From NCBI GenBank assembly GCA_004212735.1, contig SHBD01000001.1:1-64000 (forward strand): a stretch of 64,000 nucleotides of DNA, given 5' to 3'. Within the stretch, counting starts at the first letter, position 1. Each line of letters opens with the position of its first letter. The DNA comes from SAR116 cluster bacterium. GTDB taxonomy: Bacteria > Pseudomonadota > Alphaproteobacteria > Puniceispirillales > Puniceispirillaceae. The position numbers and the translations under genes are program-made. The notes below the pieces were generated by a model, which was not told where the DNA came from, searched no databases, and saw nothing but the letters and a program-made list of their open reading frames with translations. This document shows positions 1 through 10,158 of the stretch, in pieces.

Positions 1-954
1 GGTGTCGAACATGCCGTTCTGCATCTTCTCTATTCGCGCTTCTTCACCCGGGCGCTGAGCGAGGTTGGCTATCTTGACCTTGCCGAGCCGTTTTCCGGAC
101 TGATGACACAGGGAATGGTCTGTCACCAGACTTATCAGGACAAGGATGGCAAATGGCTGTTCCCCACCGAGGTCATACAAGACGGTGACGGCTGGCGGCA
201 TGGTGAAACAGGCAAGAGCGTCAAAGCTGGCAGAATTGAAAAAATGAGCAAGTCCAAGCGCAATGTCGTTGATCCGGAAATCATCATCGAATCCTATGGT
301 GCCGATACCGCCCGCCTGTTCATGTTGTCAGATTCGCCGCCAGAACGTGACATGGAATGGACTGAATCAGGCGTCGAGGGTGCGTCGCGCTTTCTCAAAC
401 GTATCTATCGCATGGCCAATGATGACTCGCTGCCCGCCAAAGGGACCCCGCCACCGACAGAGGGTGACGGGATGGAGTTGGTGCGTGCCGCCCACAAAGC
501 CATTTATGGTCTATCACAGGATATCGAGGGGTTTCGGTTTAACCGCGCCGTTGCACAGCTTCATACATTGGCAAACGCCATCACCGAGACCAAGGGTGCG
601 TCTCCCTTTATCGCGGCTGCACGCCGCTTCGCCATCGAGACATTGGTGCAGCTAATTTCCCCCCTCGCGCCGCACATTGCCGAAGAGATGTGGAACGCGC
701 TGGGGCATCAGACAATGTTGGCAGACAGCGGCTGGCCCACAGCCGACGAAAGCCTGATTGCTGATAATGTGATCAAGATTGCCGTGCAGGTTAATGGCAA
801 GCTGCGGGACACCATCACGCTGCCGCGCGATTGCCCGAAGCAGGACGCCGAGGATGCGGCACTGGCATCACCCACGATAGTGCGATATCTTGACAAACAG
901 GTTCCCAAACGGGTGATCGTCGTTCCCAATAGGATCATCAATGTCGTGGTTTAA
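1..954 (+). CDS. leuS: Leucyl-tRNA synthetase, C-terminal part (5' truncated by window)
   Basis: Charges tRNA-Leu with leucine in the cytoplasm. The reading frame is open from base 1 (GVEHAVLHLLYSRFF, a class Ia LeuRS signature), so the gene begins before the window. Within the 317 visible residues, the KMSKS catalytic loop (KMSKSKRNVVDP) is at residues 81-92. The anticodon-binding helical domain follows, then the small C-terminal domain (IAVQVNGKLRDTI). The stop TAA lies 14 bp inside the next gene, lptE. leuS-lptE-holA next to parB is the usual alphaproteobacterial order. Transcription runs toward the origin, unlike most genes of this arm. Confidence 0.98.
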   Translation, partial: GVEHAVLHLLYSRFFTRALSEVGYLDLAEPFSGLMTQGMVCHQTYQDKDGKWLFPTEVIQDGDGWRHGETGKSVKAGRIEKMSKSKRNVVDPEIIIESYGADTARLFMLSDSPPERDMEWTESGVEGASRFLKRIYRMANDDSLPAKGTPPPTEGDGMELVRAAHKAIYGLSQDIEGFRFNRAVAQLHTLANAITETKGASPFIAAARRFAIETLVQLISPLAPHIAEEMWNALGHQTMLADSGWPTADESLIADNVIKIAVQVNGKLRDTITLPRDCPKQDAEDAALASPTIVRYLDKQVPKRVIVVPNRIINVVV

Positions 955-1435
955 AACGCTATCCCTGATGCTGCTAATACTGACCGTCACCGCCTGCGGT
1001 GACTTCAAGGTTCGCACATTGTCACATAATGAGGTTGACCAGATCGCCAGCATTCAGGTGGCCGGCTCATCGGGACGGATCGGACAGATTTACACTCGCC
1101 AGCTCAAAGATCAGCTGATGATCGATCCCGGAATCACCCCCACCCATCGGCTCGAATCCAAGCTTTCAGTCAGTTCGGCCAGTGCCTTGTCGGTTGTTGG
1201 CTCATCATCAAACCTGAAAAAAATGACGATGTCCGCATCGTTCACGCTGACCAACCTCACAACCGGTAAAATGGAATTGACTGAGTCAATCTCAACGAAG
1301 GCGACGCTTGGTGCCATTTCTTCCTATTATGGACAGGATGTATCCGAGACACAGGGACAGGAAAGGCTGGCAAAACTTCTGGCTGACCGTGTTGCCAATC
1401 GGATGCAGCTGTTTTTCATCGCCCGTGATAACTGA
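941..1435 (+). CDS. lptE: LptE-like LPS-assembly lipoprotein
   Basis: Small 164-residue lipoprotein that by family and position should be LptE, the outer-membrane partner of LptD that plugs the LPS translocon. A lipoprotein signal peptide is visible, with a hydrophobic stretch at residues 6-17 and lipobox LTVTAC placing the lipidated Cys at residue 19. The rest is a soluble, Ser/Thr-rich domain with no catalytic motif, as expected for this divergent family. It overlaps leuS by 14 bp, and its stop overlaps the holA start (TGATG), so the three genes are translationally linked. AGGA at 931-934 supports the ATG. Assignment rests mainly on the signal peptide, size and synteny with leuS and holA. 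Confidence 0.75.
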   Translation: MSWFKTLSLMLLILTVTACGDFKVRTLSHNEVDQIASIQVAGSSGRIGQIYTRQLKDQLMIDPGITPTHRLESKLSVSSASALSVVGSSSNLKKMTMSASFTLTNLTTGKMELTESISTKATLGAISSYYGQDVSETQGQERLAKLLADRVANRMQLFFIARDN

Positions 1436-2460
1436 TGAAAGTGCCACCACGGCAAATACCGGGCTTTCTCAGACAACCGCCAGCTGACATACGCGCGGCC
1501 CTGCTTCACGGACCAGATGCCGGGCTGATCGCTGAACGTAGCAAAGCGCTGGCGCTGCTCTATGCAACCGATCCAGATGATGTCTTTTCTGTCACCCGTC
1601 TCGAGGGTGATCAACTGGCGCGGGAGCCTGGTCTAATCGCCGATTCTGCAGCCTCAATAGCAATGTTCAGCGACCTCCGCCTCGTCATGGTAAAGGGCCG
1701 GGGTAGCGAGTTGCTCGAAGCCTGTAAACTGGCTTTGGCCGCGGATCTTAACCACTCATTTCTGGTGGTTGAGGCGAGCGATACGACAACAAGACATGCT
1801 CTGGTCAAGCTCTTTGAGGGAGCAAGCAATGCCGCTGCAATTGGCTGCTATGAGGACAGCGATGCCGATATTGCCGGACTGGTCCGCGAGATCATGACAC
1901 GCGATAAAATCACGATTGCCGATGACGCTATTCGCTTGATCGCCTCCAGGCTTGGCAGCAATCGCATGGCCTCCAGAATGGAAATAGAAAAGCTGGCGCT
2001 GTTTGCCGGACAGGGCGGGTCACTCTCGCTTGACGACGTTGCGCTGTCTCTTGGCGACAGCGCAACCCTAACCATCACCGATATTGCCAGTGCCACGGCC
2101 GGTGGCAACAGCACCATGCTGAAACAGGCTCTTGCCAAGGCGTGGCATGAGGATATGAGCGCGATTATGGTCCTGCGGGGTTGTCAGGGTTATTTTCGGC
2201 AAATCGAGATGGCGGCGCTGGCAATGGCAAATGGTGCGGCAGCGACAGCGGCCATCCGGACATTGCGTCCGCCAGTCCATTTCAAATTACAGGCAAAAAT
2301 GACAGAACAGATACAGCTTTGGCGTGATCCCCATGGTGGTGATGCGCTAAACCGGCTTCAGGACGCCGAGCTGACAATTAAATCTGGCGGCCTTGATGAA
2401 CGGGTAATTTGTTCGCAATGTCTGTTGGGGTTGTTGTTGCGGGCACAGAGCCTTCGCTGA
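1435..2460 (+). CDS. holA: DNA polymerase III delta subunit
   Basis: Clamp-loader delta subunit, 341 aa, which opens the beta clamp during replication. The N-terminal fold typical of HolA is recognisable (residues 18-40, LLHGPDAGLIAERSKAL), as is the AAA+-like body without a functional Walker A. The C-terminal collar domain follows. Length matches the family (330-345 aa). The ATG overlaps the lptE stop. It converges on parB with an 11-bp gap and no obvious hairpin terminator between them. Position between lptE and parB is conserved in alphaproteobacteria. Confidence 0.92.
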   Translation: MKVPPRQIPGFLRQPPADIRAALLHGPDAGLIAERSKALALLYATDPDDVFSVTRLEGDQLAREPGLIADSAASIAMFSDLRLVMVKGRGSELLEACKLALAADLNHSFLVVEASDTTTRHALVKLFEGASNAAAIGCYEDSDADIAGLVREIMTRDKITIADDAIRLIASRLGSNRMASRMEIEKLALFAGQGGSLSLDDVALSLGDSATLTITDIASATAGGNSTMLKQALAKAWHEDMSAIMVLRGCQGYFRQIEMAALAMANGAAATAAIRTLRPPVHFKLQAKMTEQIQLWRDPHGGDALNRLQDAELTIKSGGLDERVICSQCLLGLLLRAQSLR

Positions 2461-2471
2461 TCCGTTTTTCG

Positions 2472-3425
2472 CTATATCGCGCCCAGATTGATAAGAACAG
2501 TCTCCAGCTGTTCACGTGAGCAATTCTTCAGATGCACAGAGCAATTGTCCCTGTCCTCGTCCCACTCGATCGTCACAGTGACACCCGTGGCGGCGCTTGC
2601 CTTATTCTCGAGATCTCGAATATCAGCAGATTTTTCTGGCCGGGTTTTTGCGGCATGTGATCCATCACCCCTTTTTGCCAGTGCCTCAGCTTGGCGGGCT
2701 GACAGTCCCTTTTTCACAATCTGCCGGGCCAGTGCCGCGCAATCCTTGTGATTGATGATGGGGCGAACCTGTCCCATCGAAAGCAGACCTTCCATCACCA
2801 TGTCCTGAACTTTTTCAGGCAAGCTCAAAAGGCGTAGGAGGTTGGTAATATGACTCCTGGATTTTCCAATTATTTCAGATAATTGCTCTTGTGTATATTG
2901 ATGATGGTCCAGTAATTTCTGATAGCCCTGCGCCTCTTCAATAGCCGATAGATCAGCCCGTTGGATATTCTCGATAAGCGCAATTTCATAGGCCTCGGCA
3001 TCCGAAAATTCTCGCACGATAGCCGGCACAACATGGAGCTGTGCCAACTGCGCCGCACGCCATCGCCGCTCACCTGCGATCAGTTCAAACCGTGTCGGTC
3101 GATCGGGGCGTGGACGAATCAGAATTGGCTGAACAATTCCTTTCTGGCGGATTGAATCTGCCAATTCAGCCAACGCATCCTGGGCAAAGACACGCCGTGG
3201 TTGCCACGGGCCTGTATTGATCCACTCGATTGGAATTTCACTCAAACCAGTAAGCCTGTCGGGGGCCGCATTCGTCACATCACCATTTGACACAGCGATG
3301 CCAGCGGCAGCGGCCACACCTACATCACCAAGCAAGGATGACAGACCCCGCCCGAGGCCACGATTGCTCGCTGGGGTGCTGCCTTTTTTGGTGCTTGGGT
3401 CTTTGGTTTGTTTTTTATCAGTCAT
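2472..3425 (-). CDS. parB: Chromosome partitioning protein ParB
   Basis: CTP-dependent DNA clamp that loads at parS and spreads to organise the origin region for ParA-driven segregation. I place the start at the ATG 3425 (MTDKKQTK), which overlaps the parA stop by 4 bp, giving 317 aa. The frame is open further upstream, but that part lies inside parA. Visible features are the N-terminal GLGRGLSSLLGD motif that contacts ParA, the CTP-binding box with GERRWRA (about residues 118-124), the ENIQR box (about 150), and an HTH (QLSEIIGKSRSHITNLLRL) that binds parS. A short C-terminal dimerisation domain ends the protein. Two perfect parS sites lie 1.3 and 5 kb upstream, so target and binder are in one locus. 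Confidence 0.97.
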   Translation of the reverse strand: MTDKKQTKDPSTKKGSTPASNRGLGRGLSSLLGDVGVAAAAGIAVSNGDVTNAAPDRLTGLSEIPIEWINTGPWQPRRVFAQDALAELADSIRQKGIVQPILIRPRPDRPTRFELIAGERRWRAAQLAQLHVVPAIVREFSDAEAYEIALIENIQRADLSAIEEAQGYQKLLDHHQYTQEQLSEIIGKSRSHITNLLRLLSLPEKVQDMVMEGLLSMGQVRPIINHKDCAALARQIVKKGLSARQAEALAKRGDGSHAAKTRPEKSADIRDLENKASAATGVTVTIEWDEDRDNCSVHLKNCSREQLETVLINLGAI

Positions 3426-4198
3426 GCGGCGTGCCTTTCCTGCGTCAACACCTCGGCAGCCAACGCCGCGTAGGCCTGTGATCCAGGGCATTTCAGATCA
3501 TACATCAAAACGGGCTGTCCAAATGATGGCGCTTCTGATACCCGCACATTGCGGGGAATCACCGTGTCATAGACTAAATGCCCCAGATGCCCACGCACAT
3601 CATTGGCCACCATCGACGACAATCTGTTGCGCGTGTCATACATCGTTAGAACAATACCCTGCATTAACAAATGCGGGTTGAGGCTAGCGCGAACTGCTTC
3701 AATCGTGTGCATCAGCTGCGTTAGGCCCTCAAGCGCATAAAATTCACATTGCAAAGGAACCAGCACAGAGGTTGCGGCCGTCAGGGAATTTACTGTGAGC
3801 ATCCCCAACGATGGTGGACAATCAATAATAACATATTGATAATCATCACAAATTTCAGAAATCCCATCGGCCAGCTGATATTCGCGGCGTTCCATATCCG
3901 TCAATTCGACCTCTGCTGCGGATAAATCCACGACGGCCGGGATGATGTCCAATCGTGGCACCAGGGTAGATTGAACAGCCTCCCGCGCCGAACATTCGGA
4001 TGTGACCAGCCGATAGCTGTTAAATTTACGGTCGACAATGCCAAGCCCGGTGCTGGCGTTGCCCTGTGGGTCGAAATCAATCAACAGAACCTTGCGCCCA
4101 CAAGCGGCAAGCGCCGTCGCCAGATTGACCGACGTTGTGGTTTTGCCAACGCCACCCTTTTGATTGGCAACAGCGACAATTCGCGGTGAGGCAGCCAT
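3422..4198 (-). CDS. parA: Chromosome partitioning ATPase ParA
   Basis: Deviant-Walker ATPase that forms the nucleoid gradient along which ParB-parS complexes move. The start is taken at ATG 4198 (MAASPRIVAVANQKGG). Earlier in-frame starts would lie inside rsmG. The P-loop KGGVGKTTTSVNLA with the signature lysine is at about residues 15-28. Walker A' (LLIDFDPQGNAS) and Walker B (YVIIDCPPSLG) follow. At 258 aa it is a chromosomal-type Soj without an N-terminal HTH. It is separated from rsmG by one base and overlaps parB (ATGA), forming an mnmG-rsmG-parA-parB operon transcribed away from oriC. Confidence 0.97.
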   Translation of the reverse strand: MAASPRIVAVANQKGGVGKTTTSVNLATALAACGRKVLLIDFDPQGNASTGLGIVDRKFNSYRLVTSECSAREAVQSTLVPRLDIIPAVVDLSAAEVELTDMERREYQLADGISEICDDYQYVIIDCPPSLGMLTVNSLTAATSVLVPLQCEFYALEGLTQLMHTIEAVRASLNPHLLMQGIVLTMYDTRNRLSSMVANDVRGHLGHLVYDTVIPRNVRVSEAPSFGQPVLMYDLKCPGSQAYAALAAEVLTQERHAA

Positions 4199-4199
4199 T

Positions 4200-4844
4200 T
4201 TACAGCTCCGTACTGGGGTGGCGAGACGTGTCGAGCTCAAGGACCGCACCATCCTCACTCGTTACACTTGGATAAATGCGATACTCTATAGTGGGGTAGC
4301 TTTGTAAAACGGTCAATTCCTCTTGTAGTGATGCTCCCTTTAAAAACAGACATCTCTCAACAGATGGCAATTGTCTTTCCAGTAATTTCAGAAGTCGTTC
4401 GACAGAGGCCAACGCCCGTGCTGTTACAATATTGGCTCCCAATGTCGGAATTGCCTCAATCCTGGCATTCTTGACTCTGGCAGTCAGACCCAGTTCGCGG
4501 ATGACTGTTTGCAAAAAGACCGTTTTGCGCTGGTCTGATTCAACCAAGGTGAGGCTATTGCCAGTGATGATTGACAGCACAAGCCCGGGAAAGCCTGCAC
4601 CACTGCCGATGTCGAGAATGTGGGCATCATTTTCGGGAAGAAAAGATACCAGCTGCGCCGAATCAAGAACATGCCGGCGCCACACATCGGCCAGCGTTGA
4701 CGAGGAGACAAGATTGATCCGTGGTTGCCATTTTTCTAGTAGCGCTAAATATAATGTTAATTGGTCAATTGTTTCACGTGAAACATTAAGTTGATCGACC
4801 ACACCCTGATCAAGCGGGATTTTCCCAGCGACGCTCACCCTCAT
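4200..4844 (-). CDS. rsmG: 16S rRNA (guanine-N7) methyltransferase RsmG
   Basis: SAM-dependent methyltransferase (GidB) for m7G527 in the 530 loop of 16S rRNA. It is 214 aa, in the family range. The SAM-binding motif [17 protein letters not shown] is at about residues 71-87. It is preceded by [23 protein letters not shown], a strongly conserved RsmG segment. The start overlaps the mnmG stop by 4 bp. A perfect parS lies in the 5' part of the gene and is read in frame as VSRET (about residues 21-25), so this stretch of the N-terminal helix is dictated by the ParB target. Confidence 0.96.
   Translation of the reverse strand: MRVSVAGKIPLDQGVVDQLNVSRETIDQLTLYLALLEKWQPRINLVSSSTLADVWRRHVLDSAQLVSFLPENDAHILDIGSGAGFPGLVLSIITGNSLTLVESDQRKTVFLQTVIRELGLTARVKNARIEAIPTLGANIVTARALASVERLLKLLERQLPSVERCLFLKGASLQEELTVLQSYPTIEYRIYPSVTSEDGAVLELDTSRHPSTEL
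4770..4785. promoter_or_regulatory. parS site 1 (ParB-binding centromere, inside rsmG)
   Basis: TGTTTCACGTGAAACA, a perfect 16-bp palindrome identical to the widely conserved chromosomal parS consensus. It is about 7 kb from the inferred oriC and 1.3 kb upstream of the parB start. It lies in the rsmG coding region. Confidence 0.96.
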
Positions 4845-6745
4845 TGAGCCTCACCGGCCAATTGAGATGTAGGCTCACCCGAGGTGGTAGGTGGTCCAGG
4901 CGGTATCCGTTTCAGGTGCCGGAGCACCGCAAGAACAGCCGCCGGCGTCATACCGGGTAGTCGATTCGCCTGAGCAATCGTATCAGGGCGATGGCGTCTC
5001 AGCAGATCTCGAGCTTCGGCTGACAGGCCCCCAACAAGAGAAAAGTCCAACTGCACAGGGATTTTCATTGCCTCGTCACGCTTCAGCGCATCAATATCTG
5101 CGCGTTGACGTTGCACATAGCTGGCATACCTGCAATCCGCTTCCAACTGCTGATGAAGCTGGGCCGGGATCTGGCCAAGATCCGGCCAAACTGCCTGCAA
5201 TTGTGATAATGTAATGCCCTCAAGCGAGAGAAGTTCGGCTGCGGAGCGCGCTGCCCCATCGCGCGGCACAGGCAAATCATGCGAGCGCAGCATCTTTGGC
5301 GTTGCCGAAAGGGCGGCAAGTTGATCCCGCGCCCTGCTAAGCCGCGAGGATTTTTCTGTCCATGCCGCGATGCGCCGTGCGCCAACACAGCCAAGCGCAA
5401 CACCACGTTCGGTTAATCGCTGATCGGCGTTGTCGGCCCGCAATAACAGCCTGTATTCAGCGCGTGACGTGAACATTCGGTAGGGCTCAGGAGCGCCCTT
5501 GGTTGTCAGGTCGTCAATCATCACCCCGATATACGCATCAGCACGATCCAAAACAAAATCAGCAACGCCACCAGCAGCAGCCAAGCTTGCATTTACGCCA
5601 GCGACCAATCCTTGCGCTGCGGCTTCCTCATATCCAGTCGTGCCATTGATCTGCCCAGCCAAAAACAAGCCCGGCAGTTGGCGCAGACCAAGGGTGCGAG
5701 TGAGCGCTCTTGGATCAATGAAATCATATTCAATGGCATAGCCATATTGCATGATCTTTGCCGATTCCAGCCCTGGGATTGAGGTAACCAGCGCGTCCTG
5801 AACGCCGCGCGGCAAGCTGGTTGAAATGCCGTTTGGATAAACAGCGGGATCATCCAACCCCTCAGGCTCCAGAAACAGCTGATGCGAGGTTTTGTTGGCG
5901 AAACGGTGGACCTTATCTTCGATTGATGGGCAGTAGCGTGGCCCCTGGCCGGAAATCTGTCCGCTATAGACCGCCGATAGATGGATCGATTCGGCAATGA
6001 TCTGATGTGTTTTGGCCGTTGTTCGGGTGATACCACATTCGATCTGCGGCACGTTGATCTGGCTCGTTAACGTTGAAAAGGGGATCGGCGGGTTATCTGC
6101 TGGCTGCATTTCCAACGAATTCCAAGCAATCGTCCGACCATCAAGGCGTGGCGGGGTTCCGGTTTTCAAGCGCCCCACCGGCAAATCAAGCGCCCGCAAA
6201 CGCGCAGCCAATGCCTTTGAGGGTGACTCGCCTATCCGGCCAGCTGGCGTTTTTTCTGCTCCCAGATGAATCAACCCGTCAAGAAATGTCCCTGTTGTCA
6301 AAACAACGGCACCTCCGCGAATGATTGCACCAGCCTCTGTAACAATGCCACGGCATTCGCCGGCCTCTACATGAAGATCACCAACAGCTGCTTCAATGAG
6401 CGAAATGCCCTCCTGTTCAGCTAGCAGTGCCTGAATGGCGGATCGGTAAAGCTGTCTGTCCGCCTGCGCCCGGGGACCATGCACCGCCGGACCACGAGAC
6501 TTGTTCAGCATGCGAAATTGAATGCCGGCACGATCTATCGCTTGTCCCATCAGCCCGTCAAGCGCATCAATTTCACGGACGAGGTGGCCCTTGCCAAGCC
6601 CTCCAATCGCGGGGTTGCAGGACATTTCACCAATTTTTGACAGTTGCATGGTGACCAGTGCCACGCGCGCACCCATTCGTGCCGCAGCAGCAGCAGCCTC
6701 GCTGCCGGCATGGCCTCCCCCAACAACGATTACATCGTAGCTCAT
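4841..6745 (-). CDS. mnmG: tRNA uridine-5-carboxymethylaminomethyl synthesis enzyme MnmG
   Basis: FAD/NADH enzyme that, with MnmE, installs cmnm5 at U34 of tRNAs reading NNA/NNG codons. The FAD Rossmann motif [14 protein letters not shown] is near the N-terminus. The MnmG signatures [19 protein letters not shown] and [11 protein letters not shown] are present, as is [17 protein letters not shown]. The C-terminal helical domain contacts MnmE. I prefer ATG 6745 ([11 protein letters not shown]), giving 634 aa, because the only upstream in-frame start is a TTG four codons earlier. The gene sits 48 bp downstream of mnmE, its partner, and overlaps rsmG, giving one operon. Confidence 0.97.
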   Translation of the reverse strand: MSYDVIVVGGGHAGSEAAAAAARMGARVALVTMQLSKIGEMSCNPAIGGLGKGHLVREIDALDGLMGQAIDRAGIQFRMLNKSRGPAVHGPRAQADRQLYRSAIQALLAEQEGISLIEAAVGDLHVEAGECRGIVTEAGAIIRGGAVVLTTGTFLDGLIHLGAEKTPAGRIGESPSKALAARLRALDLPVGRLKTGTPPRLDGRTIAWNSLEMQPADNPPIPFSTLTSQINVPQIECGITRTTAKTHQIIAESIHLSAVYSGQISGQGPRYCPSIEDKVHRFANKTSHQLFLEPEGLDDPAVYPNGISTSLPRGVQDALVTSIPGLESAKIMQYGYAIEYDFIDPRALTRTLGLRQLPGLFLAGQINGTTGYEEAAAQGLVAGVNASLAAAGGVADFVLDRADAYIGVMIDDLTTKGAPEPYRMFTSRAEYRLLLRADNADQRLTERGVALGCVGARRIAAWTEKSSRLSRARDQLAALSATPKMLRSHDLPVPRDGAARSAAELLSLEGITLSQLQAVWPDLGQIPAQLHQQLEADCRYASYVQRQRADIDALKRDEAMKIPVQLDFSLVGGLSAEARDLLRRHRPDTIAQANRLPGMTPAAVLAVLRHLKRIPPGPPTTSGEPTSQLAGEAQ

Positions 6746-6793
6746 CACTATGTCCAATCGGCTATCATATTCAGTGTTATGCCCAGCTTTGAA

Positions 6794-8131
6794 TTACTTT
6801 CCAATGCAAAAGGAAGAAAAAATGGACTCGAGAAGATCTTCAGCGTCAATTTCGCCAGTAATCCGGCCAAGAGCCGTGGCAGCCGAGCGAAATTCCTCTG
6901 CAACCAGTTCCGGAGTCTGTTCAAGACTTACCGCCAACCCTGCTTTGAGACCACGTATAGTCGCCTCCAACGCCTGCCGGTGGCGCGCCCGGGTGATAAT
7001 AGCACTGGTATGTGCGCTGTTGGCCCGTACAACCTTTGCAGCCAGATGATCAAGAAACTCATCAAATCCGCAATCATCGGCAAATGACATCAGAAGCGCA
7101 TTGGCGGGCGGCATCCCCACAATCCCCAAATCCGTTTTATTGACAACCAGAATATGTTCCGGCCCGGCAATTTCAGCAAGCGACTCATATTCTCCCCGCC
7201 ACTCATCGGATGATCCATCGACAACGATGATTGTATAATCGGCATCACCGGCGGCGGACAGCGCGCGGGATATACCCTCGGCTTCAACCGCGCCTGTGTT
7301 CTGGCGGATACCCGCAGTATCAGTGAGAATTACCGGAACCCCGCCGATATCAAGGCTGACTGATACAAGATCCCGTGTTGTTCCAGCCTCATCCGAAACA
7401 ATGGCCACCGGCCGATTGGCAATCCGATTTAGCAGGGTTGATTTGCCGACATTAACCGGGCCCAAAAGCGTGATCTGAACACCATCACGAATAATCTCGC
7501 CAATCCTGTTGTCGTTAAGACAGCCAGAAATTTCGGCAATTAATGTCTTAGCCCCCTCGCTGATTGACCCCACCACAGATGGGGGTATCTCCTCGTCAGG
7601 GAAATCAATGACGGCCTCCAGTTCAGCGGCGATCTTGATGACAGCTTGCCGCCATGCTGTCACCGGATCACGTAACGCGCCCCGCATCTGAGACCAGGCC
7701 TGCGCCAACTGCCGGTGTGTATCAGCATCAATGATATCGGCGAGGCTCTCAGCACCCAGCAAATCTATCTTGCCATTATGAAACATGCGATGGGTGAACT
7801 CTCCCGCATCCGCCGGCCTTAATCCAGACAGGCTCGCCAAAACACCAAGCAGCGTCCGGGTAACTGCAACGCCGCCGTGACAGTGTATTTCGACCACATC
7901 CTCACCCGTGCTTGATCGTGGCGCAGCCATGAATAGCAATAACGCCTGATCAATCACTGCGCCTGACCCATCAGACAATGTCTGGAGAGAGAAACAGCCA
8001 GGCCTAGGACATTTTGCAGCCAGCGCATCTGGAACACCAGCCGCCTGATCACCGCTGATACGAATCACAGCAATGGCCGATTTTCCAGGCGGCGTTGCCA
8101 ACGCAAAAATGGTGTCGGTCTCCCTCCCCAT
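6794..8131 (-). CDS. mnmE: tRNA modification GTPase MnmE
   Basis: GTPase partner of MnmG, 445 aa. The N-terminal tetrahydrofolate-binding domain carries TIFALATPPGKSAIAVIRIS and HCHGG. The G domain lies in the middle: G1 GPVNVGKSTLLN, G3 DTAGI and G4 NKTD. The protein ends with the diagnostic C-terminal FCIGK, whose Cys is required for the modification. It is divergent from ogt, with about 140 bp between starts. It is first in the operon leading to mnmG, rsmG, parA and parB. Confidence 0.97.
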   Translation of the reverse strand: MGRETDTIFALATPPGKSAIAVIRISGDQAAGVPDALAAKCPRPGCFSLQTLSDGSGAVIDQALLLFMAAPRSSTGEDVVEIHCHGGVAVTRTLLGVLASLSGLRPADAGEFTHRMFHNGKIDLLGAESLADIIDADTHRQLAQAWSQMRGALRDPVTAWRQAVIKIAAELEAVIDFPDEEIPPSVVGSISEGAKTLIAEISGCLNDNRIGEIIRDGVQITLLGPVNVGKSTLLNRIANRPVAIVSDEAGTTRDLVSVSLDIGGVPVILTDTAGIRQNTGAVEAEGISRALSAAGDADYTIIVVDGSSDEWRGEYESLAEIAGPEHILVVNKTDLGIVGMPPANALLMSFADDCGFDEFLDHLAAKVVRANSAHTSAIITRARHRQALEATIRGLKAGLAVSLEQTPELVAEEFRSAATALGRITGEIDAEDLLESIFSSFCIGK

Positions 8132-8270
8132 CAGGGTTGCTCCAAATTCTCTTTCACTGGACTACAAATCTCCCTAGACTTATCTTTAATCCAACCTTTC
8201 AGCAAGTTTGTTTGTCTGGGTGCTGTTCCTTGATTGGTGGCTAACACTTAACCATAAACAGGAAATTGTG

Positions 8271-8771
8271 ATGATGAACCATTTTCAAACAAGTTTTCAC
8301 TCACCCCTTGGCTGGATACGTGCGGTCAGCAACGGCACCTCCCTCATTCGCCTAGATTGGGATCAGACCCGTTGGGACGACCCAGATAAACCCGATGATG
8401 TTTCACGTGAAACAATCGGCCAGCTAAAAGAATATCTTGCTGGCGACAGGGTTGGCTTTGAGTTGCCAATTAACCCTGAGGGAAAATCAGCAATCGCGCG
8501 GCATTGGCTAGATGTTATGATGCATATCCCGTATGGTAGCACCCTTAGCTACAAGGAATTTGCCATTGCAGCGGGAAAACCAAAGGCGCCACGCGCGGCT
8601 GGCACCGCTTGTGCCTCCAACCCGATTCCGATCATTTATCCCTGCCACAGGGTGGTAAAATCAGATGGAACAATGGGGCATTATGGTGGGGGAAGCTCAT
8701 TACCACCTGACAATGCAGATAATCTTGCCCGTAAAATGGCGTTGATTTCCCTTGAGCGCCAATTTTCCTAG
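8271..8771 (+). CDS. ogt: Methylated-DNA--protein-cysteine methyltransferase
   Basis: Suicide repair protein that takes the alkyl group from O6-alkylguanine in DNA onto its own Cys. The active-site motif [10 protein letters not shown] is present, preceded by the DNA-binding helix with the arginine finger ([13 protein letters not shown]) and followed by MGHYGGG. The ATG at 8271 with AGGAA at 8260-8264 gives 166 aa. The frame is open upstream only through TTG. It lies between mnmE and rho, a pair that is closer in several relatives. Codons 43-48 or so are a perfect parS read as VSRET. Its stop overlaps the rho stop (CTAG), so the two genes converge with no spacer. Confidence 0.93.
   Translation: MMNHFQTSFHSPLGWIRAVSNGTSLIRLDWDQTRWDDPDKPDDVSRETIGQLKEYLAGDRVGFELPINPEGKSAIARHWLDVMMHIPYGSTLSYKEFAIAAGKPKAPRAAGTACASNPIPIIYPCHRVVKSDGTMGHYGGGSSLPPDNADNLARKMALISLERQFS
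8399..8414. promoter_or_regulatory. parS site 2 (inside ogt)
   Basis: Second perfect TGTTTCACGTGAAACA, identical to the site in rsmG and 3.6 kb from it, and about 3.4 kb from the inferred oriC. It is in frame with ogt and again encodes VSRET. Confidence 0.96.
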
Positions 8772-10027
8772 CTGTTCATCTGATCAAAGAAATCATCATT
8801 GCTCTTGGAGTTCTTGAGTTTATCAATAAGGAACTCCATCGCGTCAACCGGCCCCATCTGCATCAAAATGCGGCGCAAGACCCACATTTTGGCAAGTGTT
8901 CCCTTGTCAACAAGCAGCTCTTCCTTGCGTGTTCCAGAGCGGGTAATATCGATGGCTGGGAAAGTACGCTTGTCTGAAAGCTTGCGATCGAGAATAACCT
9001 CACTGTTGCCGGTCCCCTTGAATTCCTCAAAAATAACCTCGTCCATCCGTGATCCGGTTTCGATCAGGGCGGTCGCAATAATCGTCAATGACCCACCTTC
9101 CTCGACATTCCGTGCCGCTCCAAAGAACCGTTTTGGCCGCTGGAGTGCATTGGCGTCAACACCACCGGTCAAAACCTTTCCGGAAGATGGCACAACCGTA
9201 TTATAGGCCCGTGCGAGGCGGGTAATGGAGTCAAGAAGAATCACAACATCACGTTTATGCTCAACCAGTCTTTTGGCCTTTTCTATAACCATTTCAGTAA
9301 CTTGAACATGTCTCGATGCGGGTTCATCAAAGGTTGAGGAAATCACCTCGCCCCGAACAGAGCGCTGCATATCAGTCACCTCCTCAGGCCTCTCATCGAT
9401 CAGCAAAACGATAAGATAAACCTCGGGATGATTTTCCGAAATTGCGTGCGCGATACTCTGCAGCATCATTGTCTTACCGGTTCGTGGCGGTGCGACAATC
9501 AAACCGCGCTGGCCCTTGCCCATCGGTGACACGAGATCAATTACGCGCGGAGTATTATCCTTTTTATCCGGATTGAATGCCAGCTCTAGCGTCAGTTTAT
9601 CTTCAGGATAGAGAGGCGTTAGATTATCGAAATTAATCCGGTGCCGAACCGCACTTGGTTCTTCGAAATTTATTGTTTCAACTTTTAGCAGAGCAAAATA
9701 CCGTTCGCCGTCTTTAGGGGCACGGATTTCGCCTTCAACCGTATCCCCTGTGCGCAAACCGAAACGCCGCACTTGGCTTGGTGACACATAGATATCGTCT
9801 GGGCCCGGCAGATAATTCGATTCTGGAGCCCTCAAAAAACCAAAACCATCCGACAAAACTTCAAGCACACCGCTACCATAAATTGCCACATCATTGTCAG
9901 CAAGCTGCTTTAGAATGGCAAACATCATATCCTGCTTACGCAGAGTGCTTGCATTTTCGACTTCCACCTCTTCAGCGTATGCCAAAAGGTCAGCCGGCGA
10001 CTTTTGTTTAAGTTCCTGGAGATGCAT
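8768..10027 (-). CDS. rho: Transcription termination factor Rho
   Basis: Hexameric RNA helicase that ends transcription at Rho-dependent sites, 419 aa. The N-terminal helical domain begins [20 protein letters not shown]. The cold-shock-like primary RNA site follows (GFGFLRAP). The ATPase core has Walker A ([12 protein letters not shown]), Walker B ([17 protein letters not shown]) and the Q/R loops ([20 protein letters not shown]). All are intact. It is separated from hemJ by about 130 bp that holds a small inverted repeat (CCTACG at 10095-10100, CGTAGG at 10108-10113) in the leader. This may bear on rho autoregulation, but the case is weak. Confidence 0.98.
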   Translation of the reverse strand: MHLQELKQKSPADLLAYAEEVEVENASTLRKQDMMFAILKQLADNDVAIYGSGVLEVLSDGFGFLRAPESNYLPGPDDIYVSPSQVRRFGLRTGDTVEGEIRAPKDGERYFALLKVETINFEEPSAVRHRINFDNLTPLYPEDKLTLELAFNPDKKDNTPRVIDLVSPMGKGQRGLIVAPPRTGKTMMLQSIAHAISENHPEVYLIVLLIDERPEEVTDMQRSVRGEVISSTFDEPASRHVQVTEMVIEKAKRLVEHKRDVVILLDSITRLARAYNTVVPSSGKVLTGGVDANALQRPKRFFGAARNVEEGGSLTIIATALIETGSRMDEVIFEEFKGTGNSEVILDRKLSDKRTFPAIDITRSGTRKEELLVDKGTLAKMWVLRRILMQMGPVDAMEFLIDKLKNSKSNDDFFDQMNS

Positions 10028-10158
10028 GACATCAACTCAATGGATAATGGATGTGGAGGGAAAACAGGACAGAACCGAATGACTATCCATCACGCCTACG
10101 CCAAACACGTAGGACCCTAGATAGTAATCTTTGCCACGAAGATGTCAACAAACCAAAA

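Noticed and set aside
8230-8258. Sigma-70 promoter for ogt (TTGATT-N17-CATAAA)
   Set aside because: The -10 would sit within a few bases of the ribosome site, giving almost no leader.
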